DNA of 64,000 nucleotides from Ensifer adhaerens (GTDB lineage: Bacteria; Pseudomonadota; Alphaproteobacteria; Rhizobiales; Rhizobiaceae). The first letter of the stretch is position 1. The number at the start of each line of letters is the position of its first letter. The notes below the pieces were generated by a model. The model saw only the letters and a program-made list of their open reading frames with translations. It searched no databases and was not told the origin of the DNA. The position numbers and the translations under genes were made by a program. This document shows positions 1-8,032 of the stretch, piece by piece. The DNA is taken from positions 868,001 to 932,000 of the forward strand of contig NZ_LAZS01000006.1 of the NCBI RefSeq assembly GCF_002007205.1, read 5' to 3'.

Positions 1-1
1 C

Positions 2-709
2 TTCGACACTATGATGACGGCGCTCCAGGGTGCCTCCACCGGCGACGCCGTGCTCCTGCATGCGAGCTGCCACAACCCGACCGGCGGCGTCATCACGCAA
101 GCGCAGTGGATGGAGCTTGCCGCCGTCATCGCCGAGCGCGGCCTGCTGCCGCTCGTCGATCTTGCCTATCAGGGCTTCGGCCGCGGCCTCGACGAGGATG
201 TCGCCGGGCTCCGCCACCTGATCGGCGTCGTGCCGGAAGCGCTGGTTGCCGTCTCCTGCTCCAAGTCCTTCGGTCTTTATCGCGAGCGCGCCGGCGCGAT
301 CTTCGCGGTGACGACCTCGTCCTCTTCGGCCGATACGGTCCGCTCCAACCTCGCCGGCCTTGCCCGCACCAGCTACTCGATGCCGCCGGATCATGGCGCG
401 GCGATCGTGCGGATGATCCTTTCCGACGCCGAGCTCAAGCGTGACTGGATGGAAGAGCTCGAAACCATGCGGCTGCGCATCACCAACATTCGCCGGGCAC
501 TCGCCGAGGGCCTGCGCGACCGCTGGCAGGCGCTGGGCGCCGTCGCCTCACAGGAAGGCATGTTCTCGCTGCTACCGCTCGCCGAGGCCGACGTCATGCG
601 GCTTCGAAACGAGCACGGCGTCTACATGCCCGGTTCCGGCCGCATCAACATTGCCGGCCTGAAGACGGCGGAAGTCGACGGCGTCATCGCCAACTTCAAG
701 AACCTCTGA
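2..709 (+). CDS. Aromatic amino acid aminotransferase, C-terminal part (5' end outside window)
   Basis: This is the C-terminal ~235 residues of a fold-type I PLP aminotransferase of the aspartate/aromatic (TyrB-like) class, which transfers amino groups between aromatic or acidic amino acids and 2-oxo acids in the cytoplasm. The segment SCSKSFGLYRERAGA carries the PLP lysine followed by the phosphate-binding arginine, and SCHNPTGG and LVDLAYQGFG are the cofactor-ring contacts of subgroup I-alpha. The reading frame is open to the window edge, so the start and about 150 residues are missing. The YitT gene begins 5 bases downstream, suggesting one transcript. TyrB rather than AspC is a family-level preference, not proven. 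Confidence 0.85.
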   Translation, partial: FDTMMTALQGASTGDAVLLHASCHNPTGGVITQAQWMELAAVIAERGLLPLVDLAYQGFGRGLDEDVAGLRHLIGVVPEALVAVSCSKSFGLYRERAGAIFAVTTSSSSADTVRSNLAGLARTSYSMPPDHGAAIVRMILSDAELKRDWMEELETMRLRITNIRRALAEGLRDRWQALGAVASQEGMFSLLPLAEADVMRLRNEHGVYMPGSGRINIAGLKTAEVDGVIANFKNL

Positions 710-714
710 GGACC

Positions 715-1350
715 ATGATGGCCGAGCGCAGCATCGACGCGACAGAAACCCCGACCGAACGCCATCGCCTCTATGAGGACGCGCTGGCGATTTTGACGGG
801 CACGCTGATCATGTCGCTCGGCATCATCATCTACAGCAAGGCGATGCTGCTCACGGGCAGCACGTCCGGCCTGGCGCTGCTTCTGCAGTATGCGACCGGC
901 GCAGAGTTCTGGCTGGTCTTCTCTCTCGTCAACCTGCCCTTCTACGTGCTGGCGGTCAGAAGGCTCGGCTGGATGTTTGCGCTGCGAACCTTCATCGCCG
1001 TCAGCCTGGTGTCGCTGTTCTCGCGGCTGACGGCCGGCTGGGTGGAGATCGCCCGGCTCGACCCGATCTATGCGGCTGTCGTCGGCGGTGGCCTGATGGG
1101 CATGGGCCTGTTGATCCTCTTTCGCCATCGCACCGGGCTTGGCGGCATCAACATCGTCGCGATCTATCTCCAGGAAAGGTTCGGCATCCGTGCCGGTTAC
1201 TTCCAGCTTGCGGTCGATCTCGCCATTCTCGCTGCCGCCTTCTTCGTACTGCCGCCATCGAACCTGGTGCTTTCGGTGATCGGGGCGGCGGTCGTCAACA
1301 TGACGCTGGCGATCAACCACAAGCCCGGCCGCTACGCCGGCGTGACCTGA
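715..1350 (+). CDS. YitT family (DUF161) inner-membrane protein
   Basis: A 211-residue polytopic membrane protein with about five to six hydrophobic segments. The glycine-rich stretch GLGGINIVAIYLQERFG before the last segments is typical of the YitT/DUF161 family. The molecular function of the family is not established; transport has been suggested. It starts 5 bases after the aminotransferase stop and is probably cotranscribed, though nothing in the protein ties it to amino acid metabolism. Two adjacent ATG codons open the frame at 715. Confidence 0.75.
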   Translation: MMAERSIDATETPTERHRLYEDALAILTGTLIMSLGIIIYSKAMLLTGSTSGLALLLQYATGAEFWLVFSLVNLPFYVLAVRRLGWMFALRTFIAVSLVSLFSRLTAGWVEIARLDPIYAAVVGGGLMGMGLLILFRHRTGLGGINIVAIYLQERFGIRAGYFQLAVDLAILAAAFFVLPPSNLVLSVIGAAVVNMTLAINHKPGRYAGVT

Positions 1351-1460
1351 CAAACGAGCGCTCTTCCCTCCCGCGCATCGGGCGGCTATCACTCCCGTCA
1401 CTCTTTGAAATCGTGTGATTCCGGTCGGCTTTCCGGACTGAGCGATGACGACGTTGGAGC

Positions 1461-1811
1461 ATGGCAATGACGGTTACGATTTACGGCATCAAGAACTGCG
1501 ACACGATGAAAAAGGCGCGAACCTGGCTCGACGGCCGCGGCATCGCCTATCGCTTCCACGACTACAAGGCCGAGGGCATCGACCGCCCGCATCTCGAGCG
1601 CTGGTGCAAGGAGGCCGGATGGGAAACGGTGCTGAACCGCGCCGGCACGACCTTCCGCAAGCTGGACGAGGCCGACAGGCAGGATCTCGACGAACAGAAG
1701 GCGATTGCGCTGATGCTCGCCCAGCCCTCGATGATCAAGCGCCCGGTGCTCGAATCCGGTGGCAACCTGCTGATCGGCTTCAAGCCGGATCTCTACGAGG
1801 CAGCGCTGTAG
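1461..1811 (+). CDS. ArsC/Spx-family reductase (YffB-like)
   Basis: A 116-residue thioredoxin-fold protein of the ArsC/Spx superfamily. The N-terminal YGIKNCDTMKKA has the single active-site cysteine (Cys13) in the context of YffB-type proteins rather than the CxxC of Spx. The C-terminal LMLAQPSMIKRPVLE and GFKPDLYE are the other family signatures, and the size is normal. YffB relatives are small cytoplasmic thiol reductases of poorly defined substrate; arsenate reduction should not be assumed because no ars genes are nearby. It ends 21 bases before the YbaK-like gene. Confidence 0.85.
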   Translation: MAMTVTIYGIKNCDTMKKARTWLDGRGIAYRFHDYKAEGIDRPHLERWCKEAGWETVLNRAGTTFRKLDEADRQDLDEQKAIALMLAQPSMIKRPVLESGGNLLIGFKPDLYEAAL

Positions 1812-1832
1812 CGCCGGATCCGGAGCCCAACG

Positions 1833-2306
1833 ATGTCGAAGACAACGCGCGCCACGCAGATGCTTTCGAAGGCCGGTGTCGTCTTCAGCGTGCACAGCTA
1901 TGACTACGATCCCAACGCCGAACGGGTCGGCCTCCAGGCGGCAGAAGCGCTTGGCGAGGATCCATGCCGGGTGCTGAAGACGCTGATGGCTGAGGTCGAC
2001 GGCAAGCCGGTCTGCTGCATCGTGCCCTCCGACCGCGAAGTGAGCATGAAGAAACTGGCCGCCGCCTTCGGCGGCAAGTCGGCCGCGATGATGAAGCCGG
2101 CCGATGCCGAGCGACTGACCGGCTACCATGTCGGCGGCATCAGCCCGTTCGGCCAGAAGAAGCTGGTTCCGACGGCGATCGAGGAGGCGGCGCTTGCGGA
2201 AGCGCAGGTCTATATCAACGGCGGACAGCGCGGGCTGCAGGTGCGGCTTGCACCGCGCGACGCTCAGGCAGCGCTGAAAGCAAACGCGGCACCGCTGATC
2301 GCCTGA
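1833..2306 (+). CDS. ybaK: Cys-tRNA(Pro)/Cys-tRNA(Cys) deacylase, YbaK/EbsC family
   Basis: A 157-residue YbaK-type aminoacyl-tRNA deacylase that hydrolyses misacylated Cys-tRNA(Pro), acting in trans to prolyl-tRNA synthetase. Visible signatures are MSKTTRATQMLSKAGV at the N-terminus, the lysine in DPCRVLKTLMAEVDG (position of the catalytic Lys in the family), and YHVGGISPFGQKK near residue 105. Length matches E. coli YbaK. It follows the ArsC-like gene by 21 bases and may share its transcript. Confidence 0.9.
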   Translation: MSKTTRATQMLSKAGVVFSVHSYDYDPNAERVGLQAAEALGEDPCRVLKTLMAEVDGKPVCCIVPSDREVSMKKLAAAFGGKSAAMMKPADAERLTGYHVGGISPFGQKKLVPTAIEEAALAEAQVYINGGQRGLQVRLAPRDAQAALKANAAPLIA

Positions 2307-2416
2307 AACAGCCGCCATCAAAACATCACAGATGCCTAATACGTGCCGAATAGCCGGGGCAAAAACTGTGCAGCAATCGCAGGCACACCCGCGCACGAAC
2401 GCGTCGGATCTGTCTC

Positions 2417-3004
2417 ATGGCATCTGCAGGATTTCTCACCGCGAAGCGTCTAATGAAACGCCTCGCCGCCGGCGGCGTCGCGCTCGTTTCGGCCCTGGTT
2501 CTCTATCTCGTGGGCCTGCAGTGGACCGGCAATTTCCACACGCTCGTGGCCGGTGAAGTCTACCGCTCCGCTCAACCGACGCCGGAAGCGATCGCCGGCT
2601 ATTCCAAGGCCTACGGCATCCGCACCATTCTCAACCTGCGCGGCGAGAAGCCGGGCGAGCGCTGGTATCGCGACGAGGTCGCCGCTGCCGAGCGCAACGG
2701 TATCCGGCTCATCAACTTCCCCATGTCCGCCTCGGCGGAGATCGACCGCAAGGAAACCGATGCGCTGATGGCGATCCTCAGGGACGCACCGAAGCCGCTT
2801 TTGATCCACTGCAAGGCCGGGGCCGACCGCACCGGGCTCGTCTCGACGATCTACCTGCAGCAGATCGCCGGCGTCGACGAGGAAACGGCGGAGTGGCAGC
2901 TTTCGCCGCTCTACGGCCATGTCGCCATTCCCTATCTCTCCGGTACCTTCGCCATGGACGAGACCTGGGAAGCCCTCGAGAAGTCGTTCGGGCTCAGCAG
3001 CTAG
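2417..3004 (+). CDS. Membrane-anchored tyrosine/dual-specificity phosphatase
   Basis: A 195-residue protein with one N-terminal hydrophobic helix (about residues 17-36) followed by a cysteine-phosphatase domain. HCKAGADRTG (Cys132, Arg138) is the CX5R P-loop, and GEVYRSAQP and IRTILNLRGE are typical of the tyrosine-phosphatase-like group found in proteobacteria. The catalytic domain probably faces the periplasm. Substrate unknown: phosphoprotein or phospho-sugar/lipid. An alternative start is ATG 2453, which leaves the membrane helix at the extreme N-terminus; neither start has a strong ribosome-binding site. A RIME-like repeat follows the gene. Confidence 0.8.
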   Translation: MASAGFLTAKRLMKRLAAGGVALVSALVLYLVGLQWTGNFHTLVAGEVYRSAQPTPEAIAGYSKAYGIRTILNLRGEKPGERWYRDEVAAAERNGIRLINFPMSASAEIDRKETDALMAILRDAPKPLLIHCKAGADRTGLVSTIYLQQIAGVDEETAEWQLSPLYGHVAIPYLSGTFAMDETWEALEKSFGLSS

Positions 3005-3038
3005 GCGCATCTTGCTGAGGTCGACACTCCGCTGAACT

Positions 3039-3089
3039 GCCCCTCATCCCGCTGCCGCGACCTTCTCCCCGCGAGCGGGGAGAAGGGAA
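3039..3089. repeat. RIME-like palindromic repeat, unit A (copy 1)
   Basis: An intergenic hairpin built on CTTCTCCCCGCGAGCGGGGA with a CCCCTCATCC lead. A diverged copy of the same unit lies at 48652-48703, again about 90 bases ahead of unit B, so the two intergenic regions share a composite element. The form matches the Rhizobium-specific intergenic mosaic elements (RIME), named from memory. Reading frames passing through it are not genes. Confidence 0.75.
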
Positions 3090-3185
3090 CTCGTGGCGAC
3101 TGATCGCCTCGACAACGGCCACCTCTGTTTACCGTGATGGCGGCTCGTTCTGTGACGGCGCCTGCGTTTCGACAACACTGCGAGG

Positions 3186-3233
3186 GGCACGTCCCCTCTC
3201 CCCGCCTGCGGGGAGAGGGTTAGGGTGAGGGGC
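3186..3233. repeat. RIME-like palindromic repeat, unit B (copy 1)
   Basis: A 48-base segment, identical base for base to 48776-48823, containing the hairpin CCTCTCCCCGCCTGCGGGGA and then GGGTTAGGGTGAGGGGC. It lies between the phosphatase gene and the convergent MarR gene, where it could act as an RNA hairpin or bidirectional terminator. Confidence 0.85.
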
Positions 3234-3294
3234 AAACGTGCGTGGAAGTCGCGACCCAACGTCCACGGCGACGCTGTTCGGCGACTGAAACGCT

Positions 3295-3747
3295 CTAAAG
3301 CTTCGCCAGCAGCGCCGTCAGTTGCCGCGCCTCCGCCTCGCTCAGTCGGGCGCCGACATGGGCTTCGATCGATGGGCCATAGGTCAGCCACATGCGCGCG
3401 CGCATCGCCCGGCCAGCCTCGGTGATCACCACCCATTGACCTCGGCCGTCGGCGTCGAAAGACTCTCGGCGAACCAGGCCCTCCTTCGCCAGGCGGTCGA
3501 TCAGCCGGGAGAGGTTGTACTGCGCCAGCAAGGTGCGCGCCCCGATCTCGAAAGGCCGCAGCCGGCCCCCTTCCGCCTGAACCAATTCCCACAACACGTC
3601 GTACCAGCCAAGCGGCGGCAGACTGGCTGCCTTGAAGTCCGTTTCGATCCGCGCAAGCACGCGTTCCCGCGCCCGCATCAGCCCGATCCAGGCTTCGGTC
3701 GTTTCCGGTCCGGGCCGCATTGCGTCGTTTTTCGTCCTGTCAGCCAT
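3295..3747 (-). CDS. MarR-family transcriptional regulator
   Basis: A ~150-residue winged-helix repressor, divergent from the glutathione S-transferase. The core PLGWYDVLWELVQAEGG, LLAQYNLSRLIDRLAKEGLV (recognition helix) and FDADGRGQWVVITEAG (wing) is typical of MarR. The start at 3747 (MADRTKNDAM) is preferred to ATG 3804 because the longer version would read through the operator region and lacks the usual MarR N-terminus. The intergenic region holds two related inverted sites (3747-3765 and 3789-3807), so it probably represses itself and the GST. Ligand unknown, presumably an electrophile or aromatic. Confidence 0.85.
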   Translation of the reverse strand: MADRTKNDAMRPGPETTEAWIGLMRARERVLARIETDFKAASLPPLGWYDVLWELVQAEGGRLRPFEIGARTLLAQYNLSRLIDRLAKEGLVRRESFDADGRGQWVVITEAGRAMRARMWLTYGPSIEAHVGARLSEAEARQLTALLAKL

Positions 3748-3807
3748 AGATGCAATTACATCCATCTTGAAAGTCGAAGCAAGCCCACATACATGCATAT
3801 GCATCTA
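3747..3807. promoter_or_regulatory. Putative MarR operator pair between the MarR gene and the GST gene
   Basis: The plus strand reads TAGATGCAATTACATCCAT at 3747-3765; the minus strand reads TAGATGCATATGCATGTAT across 3807-3789. The two 19-mers agree at 14 positions, each faces one gene, and the second contains the perfect palindrome ATGCATATGCAT (3793-3804). Paired inverted sites in a divergent promoter are what a dimeric MarR repressor would occupy. This is inferred from sequence only. Confidence 0.55.
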
Positions 3808-3831
3808 TCTTGCTTCAATCGGGAGATTGCC

Positions 3832-4503
3832 ATGCTTACCCTCGTCAGCCACCATCTCTGCCCCTATGTGCAGCGCGCCTCGATCGCGCTCGACGAAAAA
3901 GGCGTCCGTTTCGAGCGGACCTATATCGACCTCAAGGCCAAGCCCGACTGGTTCCTGAAGATCTCGCCGCTCGGCAAGGTGCCGCTGCTGCAGGTGCCGC
4001 AGCAAGGCGGCGAGACCGTGCTGTTCGAGAGTTCGGTTATCGCCGAGTATGTCGAGGAGAGCCAGGCCGGCCCGAAGCTTCATCCTGAGGACGCATTGGA
4101 GCGTGCCCGCCATCGCGGCTGGATGGAGTTCGGCTCGTCGACCCTTTCGGATCTCTGGGGTTTCGAGACCGCCCGGGACCAGGAAACCTATGAACAGAAA
4201 CGCACGACGCTCGCCGCGAAATTTGCGACCATCGAGGCGGCGCTCGGCGACGGTCCCTACTTCGCCGGCGCAAGGTTTTCGCTCGTGGATGCGGTCTTTG
4301 CGCCGATCTTCCGCTATTTCGACCTCTTCGATACGCTCGCCGATCACGGCATCTTCGTCGGGCTCGATCGTGTCGGTGCCTGGCGCACGGCGCTCGCCGC
4401 TCGGCCAAGCGTCAAAGCGGCCGTGACGCCGGACTATGGCGAGCGGCTGATGGTTTTCCTCAGGGAGCACGACGCCTATCTGCTGCGTGCCCGGCAGGCG
4501 TAA
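3832..4503 (+). CDS. Glutathione S-transferase family protein
   Basis: A 223-residue cytosolic GST. The N-terminal thioredoxin-like half begins MLTLVSHHLCPYVQRASIAL, with Cys10 in the CPYVQR motif of omega/beta-like GSTs, and contains SPLGKVPLLQVP (cis-proline) and FESSVIAEYVEE (glutathione gamma-glutamyl contact). The C-terminal helical half has FAGARFSLVDAVFAPIFRY, the N-capping box. The start at 3832 follows GGGAGATTGCC, a good ribosome-binding site. It is divergent from a MarR regulator that probably controls it; a detoxification or dehydroascorbate-reductase-type role is likely. Confidence 0.9.
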   Translation: MLTLVSHHLCPYVQRASIALDEKGVRFERTYIDLKAKPDWFLKISPLGKVPLLQVPQQGGETVLFESSVIAEYVEESQAGPKLHPEDALERARHRGWMEFGSSTLSDLWGFETARDQETYEQKRTTLAAKFATIEAALGDGPYFAGARFSLVDAVFAPIFRYFDLFDTLADHGIFVGLDRVGAWRTALAARPSVKAAVTPDYGERLMVFLREHDAYLLRARQA

Positions 4504-4589
4504 ACCGACGGGCGCGGGGTCATGCCGTCCTTCAGTTTGGCGCGCACCTGCTCTATGACAGGGCGCAATCCATGCCGGAGGAGCGCCCT

Positions 4590-5477
4590 GTGACGGACAT
4601 GACCTCGACCCTGACGATTCTTGAGCCCTACCCCGGCGTCTACGCCTATTATGACGGGCGTGTCGCCGGAGTGCGGCTGCATTCGGAGGCGCCGAACTGG
4701 CTCGATGACGGCGCCTACGAACTCGGCGTCGCCTCCTACGCCATCGTCGATGGCCACGAGGCGCTGGTCTACGATACACATATCTCGCTCGACCACGCCC
4801 GGGCGATCCGCACGCACCTCGAAGGCCTCGGCGTCACCGCGATCGGCGTCGTGCTCAGCCATTGGCACAAGGACCATGTGGCCGGAAACGCGGTCTTTGC
4901 CGATTGCGAGATCATCGCGCTGAAGCTGACGGCGGAGAGACTTGAAGAAAACCGCGAAAAGATCGAAGCGGCGTCCCCGCCGATCCAGCCTCTTGTCATG
5001 CCCAACCGAGTGTTCGAGGCGACGCTTGCACTGACCGTCGGAAAGCGCCGGGTAGAACTGCATCACTTCGCCATTCACAGTGCGGACGGCAACGTGATCT
5101 GGCTGCCCGAGGAGAAGGTGCTGCTTGCGGGCGACACGCTTGAAGACACCGTCACCTATATCAGCGAGGCCGATCAGACGGCAACGCACATCGCGGAACT
5201 GAAGCGCCTGCGGCAATGGCCGGTCGAAAGGATCCTGCCGAGCCATGGCGACCGCGACCGGATCGCCGCAGGCGGTTACGGACCGGAGCTGATCGATGCC
5301 AACAGGCGCTACATCGAGCGGCTGACGCATGCGATCGCGACCGGCGCCCCCATCGACACGCTCAAGGAATTCGCTGCCGATGAGATCGCCTCCGGCGCGA
5401 TCCTCTATTTCGCGCCCTATGAGGCCGTTCACCAAAGCAATGTCGAGCGGGTGCATTCTGCCCTTAGCGCGCGCTGA
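4590..5477 (+). CDS. MBL-fold metallo-hydrolase
   Basis: A 295-residue metallo-beta-lactamase-fold hydrolase. SHWHKDHVAGN (about residues 90-100) is the HxHxDH zinc motif, VLLAGDTLEDTV supplies the bridging aspartate and ILPSHGDRDRI the final histidine. Start chosen at GTG 4590 because GGAGGAG (4577-4583) sits 6 bases upstream; ATG 4572 lies ahead of that site and ATG 4599 is a third option. The substrate cannot be told from the sequence: the superfamily includes lactonases, glyoxalase II and nucleases. Confidence 0.8.
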   Translation: MTDMTSTLTILEPYPGVYAYYDGRVAGVRLHSEAPNWLDDGAYELGVASYAIVDGHEALVYDTHISLDHARAIRTHLEGLGVTAIGVVLSHWHKDHVAGNAVFADCEIIALKLTAERLEENREKIEAASPPIQPLVMPNRVFEATLALTVGKRRVELHHFAIHSADGNVIWLPEEKVLLAGDTLEDTVTYISEADQTATHIAELKRLRQWPVERILPSHGDRDRIAAGGYGPELIDANRRYIERLTHAIATGAPIDTLKEFAADEIASGAILYFAPYEAVHQSNVERVHSALSAR

Positions 5478-5564
5478 TTGAAACGAACCGCTGGCGCTCA
5501 GCCTTCATTTTCGCCGCAAAGCGCTCTAAGTCTTCTTCTTCCGATTAAAAAAGACAGGCAGATC

Positions 5565-6818
5565 ATGACCTATCCCGCCAATACGCCAGATCCGATCGAC
5601 CCGGTGAAACTCGACAAGCTCGCGGAAGTCGCGATCCAGGTCGGCCTGCAGCTTCAGCGCGGCCAGGACCTGGTGATGACGGCCCCGGTGGCGGCGATGC
5701 CGCTCGTTCGGCTCATCACCAAACACGCCTACAAGGCCGGCGCCGGCCTGGTGACTACGCTCTATTCGGACGAGGACACGACGCTTTCGCGTTATGCCTA
5801 CGCGCCGGATGAAAGCTTCGACCGGGCGAGCGACTGGCTGTTCAAGGGCATGGCCGACGCCTTTGCCGGCGGCGCTGCGCGACTTGCGGTCTCCGGCGAC
5901 AATCCGATGATGCTCTCGGCTCAGGACCCGGCCAAGGTCGCGCGCGCCAACAAGGCGAACTCGATCGCCTACAAGCCGGCGCTCGAAAAGATCTCGAACT
6001 TCGACATCAACTGGAACATTGTCTCCTACCCGAACCCCAGCTGGGCGAAGCTCGTTTTCCCGAATGATCCGGAAGCGGTTGCCGTCGAGAAGCTCGCCAA
6101 CGCCATCTTCGCCGCCTCGCGCGTCGATGTCGCCGACCCGGTCGCCGCCTGGAAAGAGCACAACACCAACCTCGCGCGGCGCTCGGCCTGGCTGAACGGC
6201 GAACGTTTCGCGGCGCTGCACTTTACCGGCCCCGGCACCGACCTGACCGTGGGGCTTGCCGACGGTCACCTGTGGTGCGGCGGCGCGTCGGAAGCCAAGA
6301 ACGGCGTCACCTGCAACCCGAACATCCCGACCGAGGAAGTCTTCACGACGCCGCACGCACTGCGCGTCGAAGGCCACGTCTCCTCGACCAAGCCGCTGTC
6401 GCACCAGGGCACGCTGATCGACAACATCCAGGTGCGCTTCGAAGGCGGCCGGATCGTCGAGGCGAAGGCTTCGCGCGGCGAGGAGGTATTGAACAAGGTG
6501 CTCGACACCGACGAAGGCGCACGCCGGCTCGGCGAAGTGGCGCTGGTGCCGCATTCCTCGCCGATCTCGGCAAGCGGCATCCTGTTCTACAACACGCTGT
6601 TCGACGAAAATGCCTCGTGCCATATCGCGCTCGGCCAGTGCTATTCCGGCTGCTTCGTCGACGACACCAAGCTGACGCCGGAACAGATCCGCGCCCAGGG
6701 CGGCAATTCGAGCCTGATCCACATCGACTGGATGATCGGCTCGGGTGAGGTCGACATCGACGGCGTGCGCGCCGACGGCAGCCGCGTTCCGGTCATGCGA
6801 AAGGGCGAGTGGGCCTGA
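5565..6818 (+). CDS. Aminopeptidase, M29 family (AmpS/aminopeptidase T type)
   Basis: A 417-residue metallo-aminopeptidase of family M29, normal in length, which removes N-terminal residues from peptides in the cytoplasm. Family features are PVKLDKLAEVAIQVGLQLQ at the N-terminus, the metal-site region NIPTEEVFTTPH, and the late GEVALVPHSSPIS, NASCHIALG and HIDWMIGSGEVDIDG blocks. Start chosen at ATG 5565; the open frame extends to ATG 5478, but those 29 residues are unlike the family. A strong hairpin terminator follows at 6859. Confidence 0.9.
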   Translation: MTYPANTPDPIDPVKLDKLAEVAIQVGLQLQRGQDLVMTAPVAAMPLVRLITKHAYKAGAGLVTTLYSDEDTTLSRYAYAPDESFDRASDWLFKGMADAFAGGAARLAVSGDNPMMLSAQDPAKVARANKANSIAYKPALEKISNFDINWNIVSYPNPSWAKLVFPNDPEAVAVEKLANAIFAASRVDVADPVAAWKEHNTNLARRSAWLNGERFAALHFTGPGTDLTVGLADGHLWCGGASEAKNGVTCNPNIPTEEVFTTPHALRVEGHVSSTKPLSHQGTLIDNIQVRFEGGRIVEAKASRGEEVLNKVLDTDEGARRLGEVALVPHSSPISASGILFYNTLFDENASCHIALGQCYSGCFVDDTKLTPEQIRAQGGNSSLIHIDWMIGSGEVDIDGVRADGSRVPVMRKGEWA

Positions 6819-6858
6819 TCACGGCGCTCCCCGGTCTCGTCCGACCTGAAAGACTTGT

Positions 6859-6891
6859 GGCCGCCGCAACAGATGCGGCGGCCTTTTCTTT
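6859..6891 (+). terminator. Rho-independent terminator after the M29 aminopeptidase
   Basis: GGCCGCCGC, a 7-base loop and GCGGCGGCC form a perfect 9-bp GC stem followed by TTTTCTTT. It lies 40 bases past the aminopeptidase stop. Confidence 0.85.
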
Positions 6892-6906
6892 GGAGGAGAT
6901 GGCCCG

Positions 6907-7305
6907 TCAGCCGTTGACGGCCCGCTTCAGGCGCGGCCTTTCCGCCGACTGGTAGAGCGACAGCACGTGGCCATCCGGATCAGCGAATTCCGCCGACCAG
7001 CCACCCGGCGCGTGGCTCACCGGCGTGACGATGGTGGTTCCCTTTTCAGCGAGGCCGGCGACCACATCGTCAATGCCGCCTTCGGGGAGATCGAACACGA
7101 TGATGGGTGAATTGCCGGGCTTGCTATCCACGACGAAGAAGATCAACTCGACTTCGTCTTCTATCTTCGCCATCAGCCAGGCCCCGGCGTCGTCGTCATC
7201 CATGCGCTGCACTTCAAGTCCCAGCACGTCGCGATAGAAGGCCTCCGTCCGGTCGAGATCCGATATGTAGTAGCAGATGGCCCCGATACGTGGTTTCGAC
7301 AGCAT
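6907..7305 (-). CDS. VOC (glyoxalase/bleomycin-resistance fold) protein
   Basis: A 132-residue single-domain VOC protein. The N-terminal GAICYYISDLDRTEAFYRDV and the C-terminal SAEFADPDGHVLSLYQS are the two beta-alpha-beta-beta-beta signatures; the glutamate in DEVELIFFVVD and the histidine of the last motif may bind metal. It lies 21 bases downstream of the sigma-factor gene on the same strand, so the two are probably cotranscribed and the sigma factor may respond to the same stress. Substrate unknown. Confidence 0.85.
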   Translation of the reverse strand: MLSKPRIGAICYYISDLDRTEAFYRDVLGLEVQRMDDDDAGAWLMAKIEDEVELIFFVVDSKPGNSPIIVFDLPEGGIDDVVAGLAEKGTTIVTPVSHAPGGWSAEFADPDGHVLSLYQSAERPRLKRAVNG

Positions 7306-7326
7306 TGGTTGCTCCCTTTCTGTTTG

Positions 7327-7959
7327 TTACCCCGGCTTGTTGCCGCCGGTTGATGTTTCGTGAGGCGCGCGCGCAGAAAAATTGATCGCGAAGAGATGAC
7401 CGTCCGGATCGTGGCTGGAGAACGCGGCGCGGCCCTTGCGCGTCACCGGCAGCAGAGACTGGCGGATACGTCCGCTATCCAAGGGGTAACGCAGCCCGGT
7501 CAGTTCGCGGATGGGCTCGGCGTGGCCGGCGTCACGCCAGGCACGGCGCAGCATCAGGATGCGCTGGCGCAGTGCCTCGTCGGAAATGCCGAGGAGATGA
7601 CGGATCTCGGGACGGTTGTGACCGGTGATCGCGAGCAGCATCACGATCCGGAGGCTGGGCGCCAGCGTCGCCGCAAAAGCCATCGGAGCATCGGAGCGCA
7701 CATCCTCCTCGGCTTCCGGCAAGTCTAGCTGCTGCTCGCGCCGGAAGCGTCGAGCCGCCGTTCGCGCATGCATGGCCGCGAGCTTGCGGACGACGCCGCA
7801 GAACCAGGCGCGATCGCCAACGGCCGGAAAACGCCCTGCCTTGAGCGCCACGATCAGCGCCTCATGCAGCAAATCCTCCGCTTCGGCGGCACGGCGGGTT
7901 TGCCGTCTGGCGAAACGGAGGAGATCGGAATAATGCGCCGGCGTCAGGTGCTCGGTCAT
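7327..7959 (-). CDS. ECF-type RNA polymerase sigma factor
   Basis: A 210-residue sigma-70-family protein. Region 2 spans about residues 8-65 (LLRFARRQTRRAAEAEDLLH, AWFCGVVRKLAAMHARTAAR) and region 4 about 95-145 (LRIVMLLAITGHNRPEIRHL, ISDEALRQRILMLRRAWRD). It has a ~65-residue C-terminal extension and no visible anti-sigma gene beside it. The extension ends with HDPDGHLFAINF, strikingly like the last strand of the VOC protein encoded next in the operon. Control of the VOC gene is an inference from position. Confidence 0.75.
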   Translation of the reverse strand: MTEHLTPAHYSDLLRFARRQTRRAAEAEDLLHEALIVALKAGRFPAVGDRAWFCGVVRKLAAMHARTAARRFRREQQLDLPEAEEDVRSDAPMAFAATLAPSLRIVMLLAITGHNRPEIRHLLGISDEALRQRILMLRRAWRDAGHAEPIRELTGLRYPLDSGRIRQSLLPVTRKGRAAFSSHDPDGHLFAINFSARAPHETSTGGNKPG

Positions 7960-8032
7960 TGCGGCACGCGCTTCTTGAGAGTTGAGGTCCCGGCAATGTG
8001 AAGCGCATGCCCAGTGGTTGCAAGCCCTGCTT

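Noticed and set aside
3044-3592. A 182-residue frame running through the RIME-like repeat into the MarR gene
   Set aside because: It reads the palindromes as protein and is out of frame with MarR; not coding.
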